A stretch of 64,000 bases of DNA, from contig NZ_CP011270.1 of the NCBI RefSeq assembly GCF_001610835.1, positions 2,684,001 to 2,748,000 of the forward strand, in the 5' to 3' direction. Made by a program: the position numbers and the translations under genes. Under the pieces are notes generated by a model. The model saw only the letters and a program-made list of their open reading frames with translations, searched no databases and was not told the DNA's origin. The stretch comes from Planctomyces sp. SH-PL14 (GTDB taxonomy: Bacteria > Planctomycetota > Planctomycetia > Planctomycetales > Planctomycetaceae). Positions 28,657-37,671 of the stretch are shown in pieces. How positions within the stretch are numbered: position 1 is the stretch's first letter; every line of letters begins with the position of its first letter.

Positions 28657-29348
28657 GCCGTCATCCCTGTCAAAACGAAGCAGGCCCTAGGACTTGGCCC
28701 CTGAGTCCTGCGAACGATTGTGAATGTGTCGTCGAACTTGGTAGCCCTGTTCCTTTCACCCACCTGGAAAATGGTCTCTAGGAAACAGGCACGGCGGTCC
28801 TTCAACTTCGTGAACGATTTCGGCCCCCGAGTCAATGCGAGCGAGCCCCCTCGATGCCGTTTCCAAAGGATCAGCGCGCGGCTCAGGGCTCTCACCCCGG
28901 GGCGCCGCTTTGCTGTGACCAACTTTGGCGAACGGGGTTCGAGAACACCCCCTCAGATGCACCGTCAAGGCGTTGGCGCTTCAACCTGGCGATTGGCGCC
29001 CGATGGGATCGGACGGCAGCCGGTGCAAATGTAACGGCTCGATCGTCGTCGCATTGAAGAGGCTCGCCCAGACCCCTGTCCAGCAGTTTGTTTCCATTTC
29101 GCATCGCGGCAATTTTCGCATCCCAAGAGTGAAGAATTGACGGAGTGTCGAATCCAAAGGGTTGCGCTACCGATTGCAGATCATGCTGTTCGTCTCTCGC
29201 GATTGAATCTCATGGCAGGAGGATCGATTCCACGTCCGACAGGTTCGGAAGTCATGGATCGACTTCCAATAGCTGAGGGAAAGGGCAGGAGGTCCCCACG
29301 TACTCATGGGGACCTCCGAAGTTGCCTTTCGATGTAGTGATTCGCGTT
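28657..29348. other. Long gap upstream of the toxin gene
   Basis: About 690 bases with only short, mutually overlapping frames and no recognisable protein motif. It must carry the toxin promoter (minus strand), but I cannot point to a -10/-35 pair with confidence. It contains the perfect hairpin listed at 29288-29317. Confidence 0.45.
29288..29317. other. Perfect 11-bp hairpin
   Basis: GGAGGTCCCCA and its exact complement TGGGGACCTCC flank an 8-base loop. No run of T follows on either strand, so it is not a classical rho-independent terminator. It could be a weak terminator, a protein site or a leftover element end. Confidence 0.6.
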
Positions 29349-29528
29349 CTATCTGTCACGACTGCGTCGAGAATGCATGCGGATCCCTCCAGAGTGGAAG
29401 GACATTGCCACGCTGATGAGAGCAGTTATGAGGAAGACAGCCCACGAACTAGTCGCGGTGCCAACCAAGGTCGCAATAGTTAGAGCGCCATTTACGTGCG
29501 CATTGTTCAGTTTCTGACGATCACTCAA
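29349..29528 (-). CDS. Small single-helix membrane protein
   Basis: About 59 residues if started at TTG 29528, which is preceded at a good distance by AAAGGAG; an in-frame GTG at 29552 would give 67. The protein has a short polar start, NAHVNGALTIATLVG, one hydrophobic helix (SWAVFLITALISVAM) and a basic tail. The strong ribosome-binding site supports a real gene. The function is unknown and the family is not recognised by name. Confidence 0.5.
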   Translation of the reverse strand: MSDRQKLNNAHVNGALTIATLVGTATSSWAVFLITALISVAMSFHSGGIRMHSRRSRDR

Positions 29529-29842
29529 GCGATTCTCCTTTCGAGGGTTCACGACGAGCCGACGAGGTAGTGGGCGGCTCGATGATCAATAAAGACAGTC
29601 CCAGTCTTGATGGAGTTGGGGCAGCATCAGTTGCCCGTGCAGTGGCCATCGCCAAACGAGGTCGCCTCCGAAGTCCGGCTCGCCACCGCCCGGTCCTCCC
29701 GTTCGGCTAATTTGCGAATTCCGTTGCTTACAAAGAGAGTCTCTTTGTATTCTTAGACGATCCAATTCCCGGCAATTACATTGAGTTCGAGGATGAGACG
29801 TCTGCCTAAGATCGAGCCTGTGGGAGGCATCTGGCGTGCTAG

Positions 29843-30721
29843 GGAGTGTGGACATTGAGGGTGGCGTTTTCCTCTGGAGTTGGCATCATCGGCTGCACTT
29901 CAGACCGGTCAAGGAAGACCACGATGTCCAGACGCCACGCTCTCACCGACGCGCAGTGGAACCGGATCCAGGATCTCTTGCCCGGTAAGGCTGGTGATCC
30001 GGGGAAGACGGCTGCAGACAATCGTCTCTTTGTGGACGCAATCCTGTTTGTCGCCAAGACAGGGGTTCTCTGGAGAGACCTCCCCGAACGATTCGGGAAG
30101 TGGAACAGCGTCTGGCGACGATTCGATCGCTGGTGTGAACGGAACGTCTGGAAACGACTGGCTCAGGAACTGGGCGAGTCGGATCTCGCCGAACTCCAAC
30201 TCGACTCGACGTCCGTCAAAGTGCATGTCGCGGGCCTTGGCGGTCGTCGTCAGGCCGAGGAAAAAAGAGGATGCCGACGAGCGCCGCTGTCTCGGCCGGT
30301 CTCGCGGAGGTCTGAATACCAAGGTCCATGCGGCTGTCGATGCTCAAGGGCACGTGGTCAGCATGAAGCTCAGCCCCGGCCAGGACGGTGACGGCCCGCA
30401 CGGCCGGGAACTGCTTGCGGAGTTCTCCCGAGGGCAGATTGAGCACGTTCTCGCTGACACCGCCTACGACGGTGATGAAACGCGGGCCCTGGTGAAGCGG
30501 CTGAAAGCGAAGGCTTGTATCAAGCCGCACAAAAGGCGGACCAGGACGAAGCGTTACGACAAGGAGCGTTACAAGCACCGGAATCTTGTGGAGCGGTTCT
30601 TCGGCCGCATCAAGCAATTCCGTCGTGTGGCGACCCGGCCCGAAAGGACGGCCAGGAACTTTGTCGGCTTCGTCTGGCTCGCGGCCCTCATCATGGACGT
30701 CTTGTGATTGTCCACACTGCG
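29843..30721 (+). mobile_element. IS5-family element (IS427-like)
   Basis: About 879 bp bounded by imperfect inverted ends that share AGTGTGGACA (left about 29845, right about 30710) and by a TAG direct repeat (29840-29842 and 30722-30724). It encodes one transposase in two overlapping frames. It is inserted at or beside a copy of the dispersed repeat, whose continuation (GCACGTTGGGTCTGAGC) follows the right end. Confidence 0.75.
29924..30707 (+). CDS. IS5-family transposase, two frames
   Basis: The start [20 protein letters not shown] follows GGAAG. Frame one gives the DUF4096-type N-terminal domain ([19 protein letters not shown]) and the first catalytic Asp ([11 protein letters not shown]). 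Frame two continues with [18 protein letters not shown], the second Asp in [13 protein letters not shown] and the C-terminal Glu in [17 protein letters not shown]. The frames meet at a run of six A (30261-30266). The phase change needs +1 (or -2), compatible with programmed frameshifting or transcript slippage, as reported for some members of this IS group, or with a simple inactivating indel. Confidence 0.75.
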
Positions 30722-30751
30722 TAGCACGTTGGGTCTGAGCTATGAGACCCA
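30722..30751 (+). repeat. Fragment of the dispersed repeat
   Basis: TAGCACGTTGGGTCTGAGC followed by TATGAGA corresponds to the 3' end of the dispersed repeat seen complete at 41545-41855. It is trapped between the right end of the IS5-type element and the left end of the IS4-type element. Confidence 0.65.
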
Positions 30752-32224
30752 GCCCTTTGAAGGTGCATCCTCCTTCATGGTAAACCGGTGTCATGTCGAG
30801 ACATGCACAGGATTTCCAGGGAGGAGGCGACCATGGTTGGTCAATCGGTCCTCGACCGCTTCATTCAGCAGGCTCCGCTTTGTGTTATGGCCCGGGCGAC
30901 ACTTGAGAAAGTCTTCGCCCCGCAGAGATTGGATGCCCTGTTTCAACGGACGGCTGTCCGACAGTACGAACGGGAGCTTCTGTTCTCGACCGTCGTCGAT
31001 CTCATGAGCCTGGTCGTCTGTCGCGTCACACCGTCCGTTCATCGGGCCTATCAGCAGAAGAAGGCCCAGATTCCCGTCTCCATCCGGGCTCTCTACGACA
31101 AACTGGGGCATATCGAACCGGCCACGTCCCGAGAACTGGTGCGGCAGACCGCCTCTGAGATGGCCGAGCTGATCCGGACGCTGCCGGCGATGGCGGCTCC
31201 CCTCCTTCCCGGATACCGGGTCAAGATTCTCGACGGCAACCACCTAGAGGGAACAGAGCATCGGCTCAAGCCGCTGCGAACTCAAGGAGGCGGAGCCTTG
31301 CCCGGCCAGTGCGTCGTCCTGCTCGATCCCCAGCTCCGCATGATCCTGGACGTGATTCCTGACCTGGATGCCTACACCCAGGAGTGTCGTCTCTGCCTGC
31401 CGCTGTTGGAGGGGATCGAACCCAAGGATGTGGTGATCGACGATCGGAACTTCTGTACGAGCGAACTCCTGTTCGGTCTGGCCCGACACGCCGCGTTCTT
31501 CATCACCCGGCAGCATCGGGGCCGGCTGCGATGGGAGGTTACCGGGAAAGCCAAATCGCTCGGCCGGGGCGATTCCGGCCGCCTGACGGAAGAGCCTGTC
31601 CGCCTGACGGATCCCACAACCGGTGAGGTCCTGCCGGTCCGCAGAATCACCATCGAGTTGGACGAACCAACCCGGGATCACGACTCCACGCTCCACTTGC
31701 TGACGAACCTGCCCGCCAGTGAGGTCACCGCAGCACAGGTCGCTGAGCTGTATCGGGAGCGATGGACGATCGAGACAGCCTTCCAGGAACTGACGACACA
31801 CCTGAGGTGTGAACTCAACACCCTTGGCTATCCGCCTGCGGCCCTCTTCGGCTTCTGCACGGCGGTTGCGTGCTACAACGTCCTGGCGGTCGTGCAGGCC
31901 GCTCTGGCTTCTGCTCATGGCCAGGAGTTCGTTGACGAGCAGTTCTCGCACTGGCGGATGTCGGATGAGCTCAGCCGCACCTACGTCGGGATGATGATCG
32001 CGATTCCGGCGGATCAATGGGAACAGTATGGAACTCTTCCCACCGAAGCTCTCAGCCGGCAGCTCCACGTCTGGGCCCAGAGCGTCGATGTCATCCGATA
32101 TCGCAAATCGATTCGTGGTCCCAAGACACGCACCAAACGTCCAGCCGCGAGGGCTCAGCACTTCTCGACCGACAGGCTTCTCAAGCAGCGGAGATCCAAC
32201 ACGGGATAGCCACCTTCAAAGGGC
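30752..32224 (+). mobile_element. IS4-family element, copy 1
   Basis: 1473 bp with perfect 14-bp terminal inverted repeats (GCCCTTTGAAGGTG). It is nearly identical to the element at 59871-61343; I find three base differences. No target-site duplication is visible at its borders. Its right end lies about 70 bp before the PhyH-like gene, so it has probably separated that gene from its original promoter. Confidence 0.9.
30833..32209 (+). CDS. IS4-family transposase, copy 1 (intact DDE)
   Basis: 458 residues from ATG 30833, chosen because GGGAGGAGG lies just upstream; an in-frame ATG at 30788 lacks such a site. DDE residues: Asp in KILDGNHLEGTEHR, Asp in VVIDDRNFCTSE (codon 31442-31444) and Glu in the YREK-type block YRERWTIETAFQEL. 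All are intact, so this copy could be active and could also mobilise copy 2 in trans. Confidence 0.9.
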   Translation: MVGQSVLDRFIQQAPLCVMARATLEKVFAPQRLDALFQRTAVRQYERELLFSTVVDLMSLVVCRVTPSVHRAYQQKKAQIPVSIRALYDKLGHIEPATSRELVRQTASEMAELIRTLPAMAAPLLPGYRVKILDGNHLEGTEHRLKPLRTQGGGALPGQCVVLLDPQLRMILDVIPDLDAYTQECRLCLPLLEGIEPKDVVIDDRNFCTSELLFGLARHAAFFITRQHRGRLRWEVTGKAKSLGRGDSGRLTEEPVRLTDPTTGEVLPVRRITIELDEPTRDHDSTLHLLTNLPASEVTAAQVAELYRERWTIETAFQELTTHLRCELNTLGYPPAALFGFCTAVACYNVLAVVQAALASAHGQEFVDEQFSHWRMSDELSRTYVGMMIAIPADQWEQYGTLPTEALSRQLHVWAQSVDVIRYRKSIRGPKTRTKRPAARAQHFSTDRLLKQRRSNTG

Positions 32225-32297
32225 CCGCTCTCTGGCCCCTGCGGCGACGTCCCCTAGAATTGACGCCACCCGATTGTCAGCTTTGGGACGTGCTTCC

Positions 32298-33083
32298 TTG
32301 TCCACCGACCCCGGCATTCCGCTCGATCAGTTCTCTCCCGAGGAAATCGCGTTCTTCCAGGAGAACGGCTACGTCATCGTCCGCGGCCTGGGTGACACGG
32401 TCACGCGGGAGCGGATGTCGGAGGTGACGCTCGAAGGGCTCGCGCGGCTCATCGAGCCGGTCGAACTCGAAGCAGACCTGCACTACCCTGGCGCGCCGCA
32501 GTCGCGCGAAGCGGAAGGGGGCCGCACGGTCCGCCGCCTCAAGCAGGCGCTGACCCGCGACTACGTCTTCCTGCAATGGGTTCAGCACGCCGCCTTCGCC
32601 GGGCGGCTCCGGCAGCTCTTGGGGCCGGAGATCGTCTGTCCGCTGGCGCATCACAACTGCATCATGACCAAGGAGCCGCGGTTCAGCAGTGACACCGGCT
32701 GGCATCAGGACATCCGCTACTGGTCGTTCACACGGCCGGACCTCGTCAACATCTGGCTGGCGCTGGGGCGGGAAGACCAGACGAACGGCTGCCTGCAGGT
32801 CATTCCCGGCACGCACCGCATGCAGTTCGACCGAAGCCGGTTCGACGATGCGGTCTTTCTGAACCCGGATCACGAGGAAAACAAGCCGCTGATCGAGCGG
32901 GCGGTGCCGGTGATCCTGGATCCGGGCGACGTGCTGTTCTTCCACTGCCTGACGTTCCACGCGGCGACGCGGAACTTTTCGGACCAGGCGAAGTATTCGG
33001 TCGTGTTCACGTTCCGGGCGGGGGACAATCCGCCGCTGCCGGGGAGCCGCTCCGCAGCCTCATCAGAGCTGATCCTGCGATAG
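32298..33083 (+). CDS. Phytanoyl-CoA dioxygenase (PhyH) family protein
   Basis: About 261 residues. Fe(II)/2-oxoglutarate-dependent oxygenase fold: FFQENGYVIVRGL at the N-terminus, the iron ligands in GWHQDIRYW (His136, Asp138) and TFHAATRN (His221), and CLQVIPGTHR between them. Such enzymes hydroxylate small molecules or lipids; the substrate is unknown. No in-frame ATG precedes the conserved start: TTG 32298 or TTG 32283 is used here. Upstream codons lie inside the IS4 element and are not part of the family. The IS insertion may have replaced the native start region and promoter. Confidence 0.75.
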   Translation: MSTDPGIPLDQFSPEEIAFFQENGYVIVRGLGDTVTRERMSEVTLEGLARLIEPVELEADLHYPGAPQSREAEGGRTVRRLKQALTRDYVFLQWVQHAAFAGRLRQLLGPEIVCPLAHHNCIMTKEPRFSSDTGWHQDIRYWSFTRPDLVNIWLALGREDQTNGCLQVIPGTHRMQFDRSRFDDAVFLNPDHEENKPLIERAVPVILDPGDVLFFHCLTFHAATRNFSDQAKYSVVFTFRAGDNPPLPGSRSAASSELILR

Positions 33084-33087
33084 CTGA

Positions 33088-33215
33088 ACCGGGTCCAGGG
33101 GCACCCTGGTGGGGGATGCAAGGGGATCACATCCCCTTGCCCGCCGGAGGCCCGTCTCGTCGAAAGATCTCTGAAGGAGCGGGTGTCCAAGCGCGGACAA
33201 CGTATCGGATGCCCC
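33088..33215 (+). repeat. Dispersed repeat, 5' half
   Basis: Matches the first half of the repeat at 41545-41855 (opposite strand there). Hairpins: CCAGGG/CCCTGG and GCAAGGGGAT/ATCCCCTTGC, then the conserved GAAGGAGC and GTGTCCAAGCGCGGACAAC. It lies directly after the stop of the PhyH gene. Confidence 0.75.
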
Positions 33216-33357
33216 CACTCCTCGGATTCTGACCGTCCGGCGAAAGTGTCTGACCAGCCGCGCCCGCCTGCCGGGCAGCGTTGGCCCGGCCCCGGGACGG
33301 CGGCCTCTGAGTCTGGCTGGCGAGCGCCCGTAGAATCCCGGGCGTTCGCGTTTCGCC

Positions 33358-34404
33358 ATGATTCTCCGTCCTGACGTGCTGCCGATGCCCCGCCTCTCGA
33401 TCCTCGATCTCGCCTTCGTTCCCGACGTCCTCACCCCCGGGGACGCCCTGCGGAACACGCTCGATCTCGCCCAGCACGCGGAGCGCTGGGGCTATCACCG
33501 CTTCTGGCTCGCCGAGCATCACAACATGGTCGGCATCGCGAGCGCCGCGACCGCCGTCGTGATCGGCTACGTCGCGGGGGGCACCCGCACCATCCGCGTC
33601 GGCTCGGGGGGGATCATGCTCCCCAACCACGCTCCGCTCGTCATCGCGGAGCAGTTCGGGACTCTCGAATCGCTCTATCCGGGGCGGATCGATCTCGGCC
33701 TGGGCCGCGCCCCGGGGACCGATCCCCTGACAATCCGCGCTCTTCGCCGCAACGTGACCGCCGCCGACAGCTTCCCGCAGGACGTGCTCGAGCTCCAGCA
33801 CTACTTCGAAGAGCCCGGTCCGGCCCAGGCGGTCCGGGCCATTCCAGGAGCGGGGCTGCGGGTGCCGCTCTGGATCCTCGGATCGAGCCTCTTCGGCTCC
33901 CAGCTCGCCGGAGTCACCGGCCTGCCGTACGCCTTTGCGTCCCACTTCGCCCCGACGCATCTCATGAACGCCCTCCACATCTACCGCAAGGAGTTTCAGC
34001 CCTCCCCACAGCTCGATCGCCCCTACTGCGCCGCGGGGGTGAACGTCATCGTGGCCGACACCGACGCGGAGGCGCGGCGGCTCTTCACGTCGCCCCAGCA
34101 GCAGTTCACGCGACTCATCCGCGGCACGCCGGGCAAGCTCCTCCCGCCGATCGACGACATCAACACGTTCTGGGCTCCGCACGAGGAGCAGCAGGCGTCG
34201 GCCATGCTCAAGTACGCGTTCGTCGGCTCGCCGGAGACGGTCCGCCGCGGTCTGGAGGCGTTCGTCCGGGACACGGGCGTTGACGAACTCATCGTCGCGG
34301 CCGCAATCTACGACCATTCCGCGCGGCTCCGCTCTTACGAGCTTCTCGCCGAGCTCTGGAAGGACGTCAGCGCGGCCTCGCCGGCGGTCGTGAGCGCGAC
34401 ATGA
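33358..34404 (+). CDS. LLM-class flavin-dependent oxidoreductase (luciferase-like)
   Basis: 348 residues. Bacterial-luciferase-like TIM barrel: [12 protein letters not shown] start, [38 protein letters not shown], and [14 protein letters not shown], which fit the MsnO8 subgroup. These enzymes use FMNH2 and oxygen, or F420, on unknown small substrates. ATG 33385 (MPRLSILDL) is an attractive alternative start because family members usually begin there. The gene overlaps the next one by four bases (ATGA), implying translational coupling. Confidence 0.85.
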   Translation: MILRPDVLPMPRLSILDLAFVPDVLTPGDALRNTLDLAQHAERWGYHRFWLAEHHNMVGIASAATAVVIGYVAGGTRTIRVGSGGIMLPNHAPLVIAEQFGTLESLYPGRIDLGLGRAPGTDPLTIRALRRNVTAADSFPQDVLELQHYFEEPGPAQAVRAIPGAGLRVPLWILGSSLFGSQLAGVTGLPYAFASHFAPTHLMNALHIYRKEFQPSPQLDRPYCAAGVNVIVADTDAEARRLFTSPQQQFTRLIRGTPGKLLPPIDDINTFWAPHEEQQASAMLKYAFVGSPETVRRGLEAFVRDTGVDELIVAAAIYDHSARLRSYELLAELWKDVSAASPAVVSAT

Positions 34405-34727
34405 CGTTCAAGGTCCTGTTCCATGAAGGCCCCGAAGCCAGCCTGGCGACGCGAGGGCGGATCGGCCGGCTCAAGCTCACCCCGGATGCGGCCGTCATCG
34501 ACAGCGATCCCCCGGTCGTGATCCCCCACGAGGCCCTGCGGTCGGTCGAGCTGTTCCGGATGCACAACACCGGACGGATGCTGAAGGTGACGCACTCCGG
34601 CGGCACGCTGTTCATCACGGTCGTCCGCTTCAGCCTGTTCGGCTTCTTTGCCCTCGTCAACTACTTCGCCACGGGAGAGCTGGCGGAACTGTGGAAGCGG
34701 CGAATGCCAGCGGGTCACGACGACTGA
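34401..34727 (+). CDS. Hypothetical protein, PH-like
   Basis: 108 residues. A beta-rich first part ([16 protein letters not shown], then [16 protein letters not shown]) looks like a small PH-type or GRAM-like fold, followed by one hydrophobic stretch ([13 protein letters not shown]). It overlaps the upstream luciferase-like gene by ATGA. The function is unknown; the fold suggestion is only a reading of the strand pattern. Confidence 0.65.
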   Translation: MTFKVLFHEGPEASLATRGRIGRLKLTPDAAVIDSDPPVVIPHEALRSVELFRMHNTGRMLKVTHSGGTLFITVVRFSLFGFFALVNYFATGELAELWKRRMPAGHDD

Positions 34728-34881
34728 CCGCCGCTCGCACCGGCCGTGGCGGATGCGTCGGAAGTTGCTAGAAATTCAGGGGATTGCGCTTCCCATGTTC
34801 GGCCGGATTCGACAGAACAAGGCCTGACCGGGAGTGCGATCCCTCCCCAAATTCCTGACTGGCGACGGAGTGAGGTTCGTT

Positions 34882-36273
34882 GTGGCGGACGTGACGTGCG
34901 ACATCGTGGTGATCGGAACCGGCCCCGGCGGCGAAGGGGCCGCCATGCAGGCGGCCAAGCACGGGAAGCGCGTCGCCGTCATTGAACGGGCCAAGATCGG
35001 CGGCAACTGCACCCACACCGCCACGATCCCCAGCAAAGCCCTCCGCCATGCCATCAGCGACATGGTCCAGATCCGGAACAACCCCCTGTTCCGGTCCCGG
35101 GCCACATCGCTCGAGTTCACGGTCCGCGATCTCCGCCGGGCCACGAACTCGGTCATCAATCAGCAGATGCTGATGCGGACGACGTTCTACGAACGCAACG
35201 ACTGCCACCTGTTCCAGGGGAACGCCCGGTTCCTGGGCCCCAACGAGATCGAAGTCGTCGAGGACGACGGCGGACGCAAGACGATCGAGGCGGCCTACTT
35301 CGTCATCGCCACCGGCTCGCGCCCCTATCACCCGCACTTCGTCGACTTCAACCACCCGCGGATCTTCGACAGCGACACCATTCTCAAGATCGACGAGGAG
35401 ATCAAGACCCTCACGATCTACGGAGCCGGGGTCATCGGCTGCGAGTACGCCTCGATGTTCCGGAACATGGGGGTGCGGATCAACCTCATCAACACCCGCG
35501 ACAAGCTGCTCGACTACCTCGACGAAGAGATCATTGATGCCCTGAGCTACCAGTTCCGGGAGAAGGGGGTCGTGATCCGGAACCTGGAGGAGGTCGACAG
35601 CGTCGAAGGACACTCGGACGGCGTGGTCCTGGCCTGCAAGTCCGGCAAGCGGTTCAAGACGGACGCCCTGCTGTGGGCCGCCGGACGGACGGGCAACTCG
35701 AACGACATGGGGCTGGAAGCGATCGGCGTCACCCCCAACTCACGCGGCAACATCGAAGTCACCGAGACGCTCCAGACCGCGCAGCCGCATATCTATGCCG
35801 TGGGGGACGTGATCGGGATGCCGGCCCTGGCCAGCGCCGCCTACATGCAGGGGCGGTTCGTCTCCATGCACATCCTGGGAGAGAAGGATCTGACGATGAT
35901 CCGGGACATCCCGACCGGGATCTACACGAGTCCCGAGATCAGCTCGCTGGGGAAGACGGAGCGGGAGCTGACCAACGCCAAGGTCCCCTACGAGATCGGC
36001 TACTCGCACTTCAAGAACCTGGCTCGCGCGCAGATCAGCAACCAGACCGCGGGGATGCTCAAGATCCTGTTCCACTGCGAGACGCTGGAGATCCTCGGCA
36101 TCCACTGCTTCGGGGCGAACGCCTCGGAGATCATCCACATCGGTCAGGCGATCATGATGCAGCCGCCGCCGAACAACACGATCCGCTACTTCATCAACAC
36201 GACCTTCAACTACCCGACGATGGCGGAAGCCTACCGCGTCGCCGCCCTGAACGGTCTGAACCGCCTGTTCTGA
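34882..36273 (+). CDS. sthA: Soluble pyridine nucleotide transhydrogenase
   Basis: 463 residues from GTG 34882, chosen because GGAGTGAGG lies upstream and the FAD-binding strand follows at once ([19 protein letters not shown]); the open frame extends 48 nt further to another GTG. SthA transfers hydride between NADPH and NAD+ using FAD. The redox-disulfide site of related dihydrolipoamide dehydrogenases is altered to [17 protein letters not shown], with only one Cys, as in SthA. The NAD-binding motif is [13 protein letters not shown], and the dimerisation domain ends with [21 protein letters not shown]. It converges on the regulator gene that follows. Confidence 0.9.
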   Translation: MADVTCDIVVIGTGPGGEGAAMQAAKHGKRVAVIERAKIGGNCTHTATIPSKALRHAISDMVQIRNNPLFRSRATSLEFTVRDLRRATNSVINQQMLMRTTFYERNDCHLFQGNARFLGPNEIEVVEDDGGRKTIEAAYFVIATGSRPYHPHFVDFNHPRIFDSDTILKIDEEIKTLTIYGAGVIGCEYASMFRNMGVRINLINTRDKLLDYLDEEIIDALSYQFREKGVVIRNLEEVDSVEGHSDGVVLACKSGKRFKTDALLWAAGRTGNSNDMGLEAIGVTPNSRGNIEVTETLQTAQPHIYAVGDVIGMPALASAAYMQGRFVSMHILGEKDLTMIRDIPTGIYTSPEISSLGKTERELTNAKVPYEIGYSHFKNLARAQISNQTAGMLKILFHCETLEILGIHCFGANASEIIHIGQAIMMQPPPNNTIRYFINTTFNYPTMAEAYRVAALNGLNRLF

Positions 36274-36311
36274 ACCGCCGGTTCCCGACGGGCTCGCCAT
36301 CCGCCACCGCA

Positions 36312-37193
36312 TCAGCCGCCGGACGTTCGGAAGTTCAATCGGAACGTCGGGGCGGAAGCGGGAGCGGCCTCCGGGCCCGGTTTTCCGAAGCTCTGAGCCG
36401 AGGCGTTCGCCCGATCCGACGGACCGCCGGACTGCCCTTCGGACGGAGCAGCCGGCCGGAAACCGGAACCGGTTCGGTTCCCCCAGGCCACCGGAGCGAA
36501 CTCAGGACGGGTCAGCGACATCAGTCCCGCCCCGGGACGCTGGTGAACCGGCCAGGTGCGGAACTCCTGGACGGTCAGCGCCAGCTCGACGTCGTTCCGG
36601 AGCCCCATCTTCTTCAGCAGATGGGCGCGGTGCTTCAGGACCGTCTGGACGCCGATCTCGAGTTCCGCGCCGATCTCTTTGGAGCTGCGGCCGCGGACGA
36701 GCAGGTTCATGACCTCGCTCTCCCGCGCCGAGAGGAGTTGCATCTGCCGGGCGACGGCGGCGTGCCGGATCCGTGCGGGGAGGAACTGGCGGTCGAGCTG
36801 CAGGGCGGTATCGACCGCCTGGACGATCTGGCCGGGCCGCGCCGGGAGAAAGACGGTGTCGGTGACGCTCAGCCGCAGCGCCTGTTCGACGAAGGCTGCA
36901 TCGCCCCGTTCGCCGACCGCTACCGTGGGGAACTGGCTGCTGAGTCGCCGCAGGGGTGCAAAGGCTTCGTCGTCGTCCAGTTCTTCCTCTTCGCCGCCTT
37001 GCAATGGACACGGGAGCGCCAGCACCAGGCAGCACGCCGTCGCTGCGGCCATTTGCTCGATCCACCCGACGTCGTCGCTGAGGTGAATCCGGAGGACGGT
37101 CGCCCCCAATCCATAATTTCCCGCGGCCACATCCTCGAACACCGTGTTCAGCGGGTCGAGAACGTAGATCCGCGCGTGCAGATTCTGTGTCAT
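36312..37193 (-). CDS. LuxR-type response regulator with degenerate receiver
   Basis: 293 residues from ATG 37193 (ATG 37211 also possible). The N-terminal domain has the outline of a FixJ-type receiver (RIYVLDPLNTVFEDV start, FPTVAVGERGDAAFVEQAL with TDTVFLPARPGQIV later), but the phosphoacceptor position is Ala (CLVLALPCPLQGG, Ala59) and the acidic pair and conserved Lys are also lost. The C-terminal HTH is intact: LSARESEVMNLLVRGRSSKE, then VQTVLKHRAHLLKKMG. A Pro/Ser/Ala-rich tail of about 65 residues follows. It probably regulates transcription independently of phosphorylation. Confidence 0.8.
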   Translation of the reverse strand: MTQNLHARIYVLDPLNTVFEDVAAGNYGLGATVLRIHLSDDVGWIEQMAAATACCLVLALPCPLQGGEEEELDDDEAFAPLRRLSSQFPTVAVGERGDAAFVEQALRLSVTDTVFLPARPGQIVQAVDTALQLDRQFLPARIRHAAVARQMQLLSARESEVMNLLVRGRSSKEIGAELEIGVQTVLKHRAHLLKKMGLRNDVELALTVQEFRTWPVHQRPGAGLMSLTRPEFAPVAWGNRTGSGFRPAAPSEGQSGGPSDRANASAQSFGKPGPEAAPASAPTFRLNFRTSGG

Positions 37194-37479
37194 TTGTATT
37201 GCGGGCCCCATTACGAGATCCGGCCGAAAAGATTGATGCTTTTGGGGGGAGATCGTCGCGTTAAGGTTCATCGGTCGAATCCACCGCCGATCTGTGACAA
37301 CGGGTGTCACATGTGTGGCAAAACAGGACAATTCAGGATGCGAGATTTTCGCCGGTTCGGTGGCGAACGGCGAATTATTCCCCTGCCCGCAATCGGCAGC
37401 GGCCGAAGGACTTGAGAGCGGGCGCAGGGAGCCGCCTGATCAGGGAGTGCGCGGCGGCCAAAAAAGCAACGCAGCCCCC

Positions 37480-37660
37480 TTACCTGACCCGCGGGGATTG
37501 CAAAGCGAGCGGTGAGTTCTCAGTGCCGGTCCCACAAAAGGGGACATCCGTTGTTTACCACGGTTCCTCGTGGAAGTGCCTCCGGCGGCAAGGGGGCGTG
37601 GCCCCCTTGACCCCAGACTGCCGTGGCACGCTGGGTCTGAGCAATCGATGTCGTGCCGGC
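37480..37660 (+). repeat. Dispersed repeat, 3' half
   Basis: Matches the second half of the repeat at 41545-41855. It contains the perfect hairpin CAAGGGGG-CGTGG-CCCCCTTG preceded by GTGCCTCCGGCGG and followed by CACGCTGGGTCTGAGC. It lies downstream of the dehydrogenase stop (37672, minus strand) and fills most of the 340-nt gap to the regulator. Confidence 0.75.
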
Positions 37661-37671
37661 AAGGACGGTTT

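Noticed and set aside
29137-29337. A 66-residue plus-strand frame in the gap upstream of the toxin gene
   Set aside because: No motif, no convincing ribosome-binding site, and it runs through the perfect hairpin.
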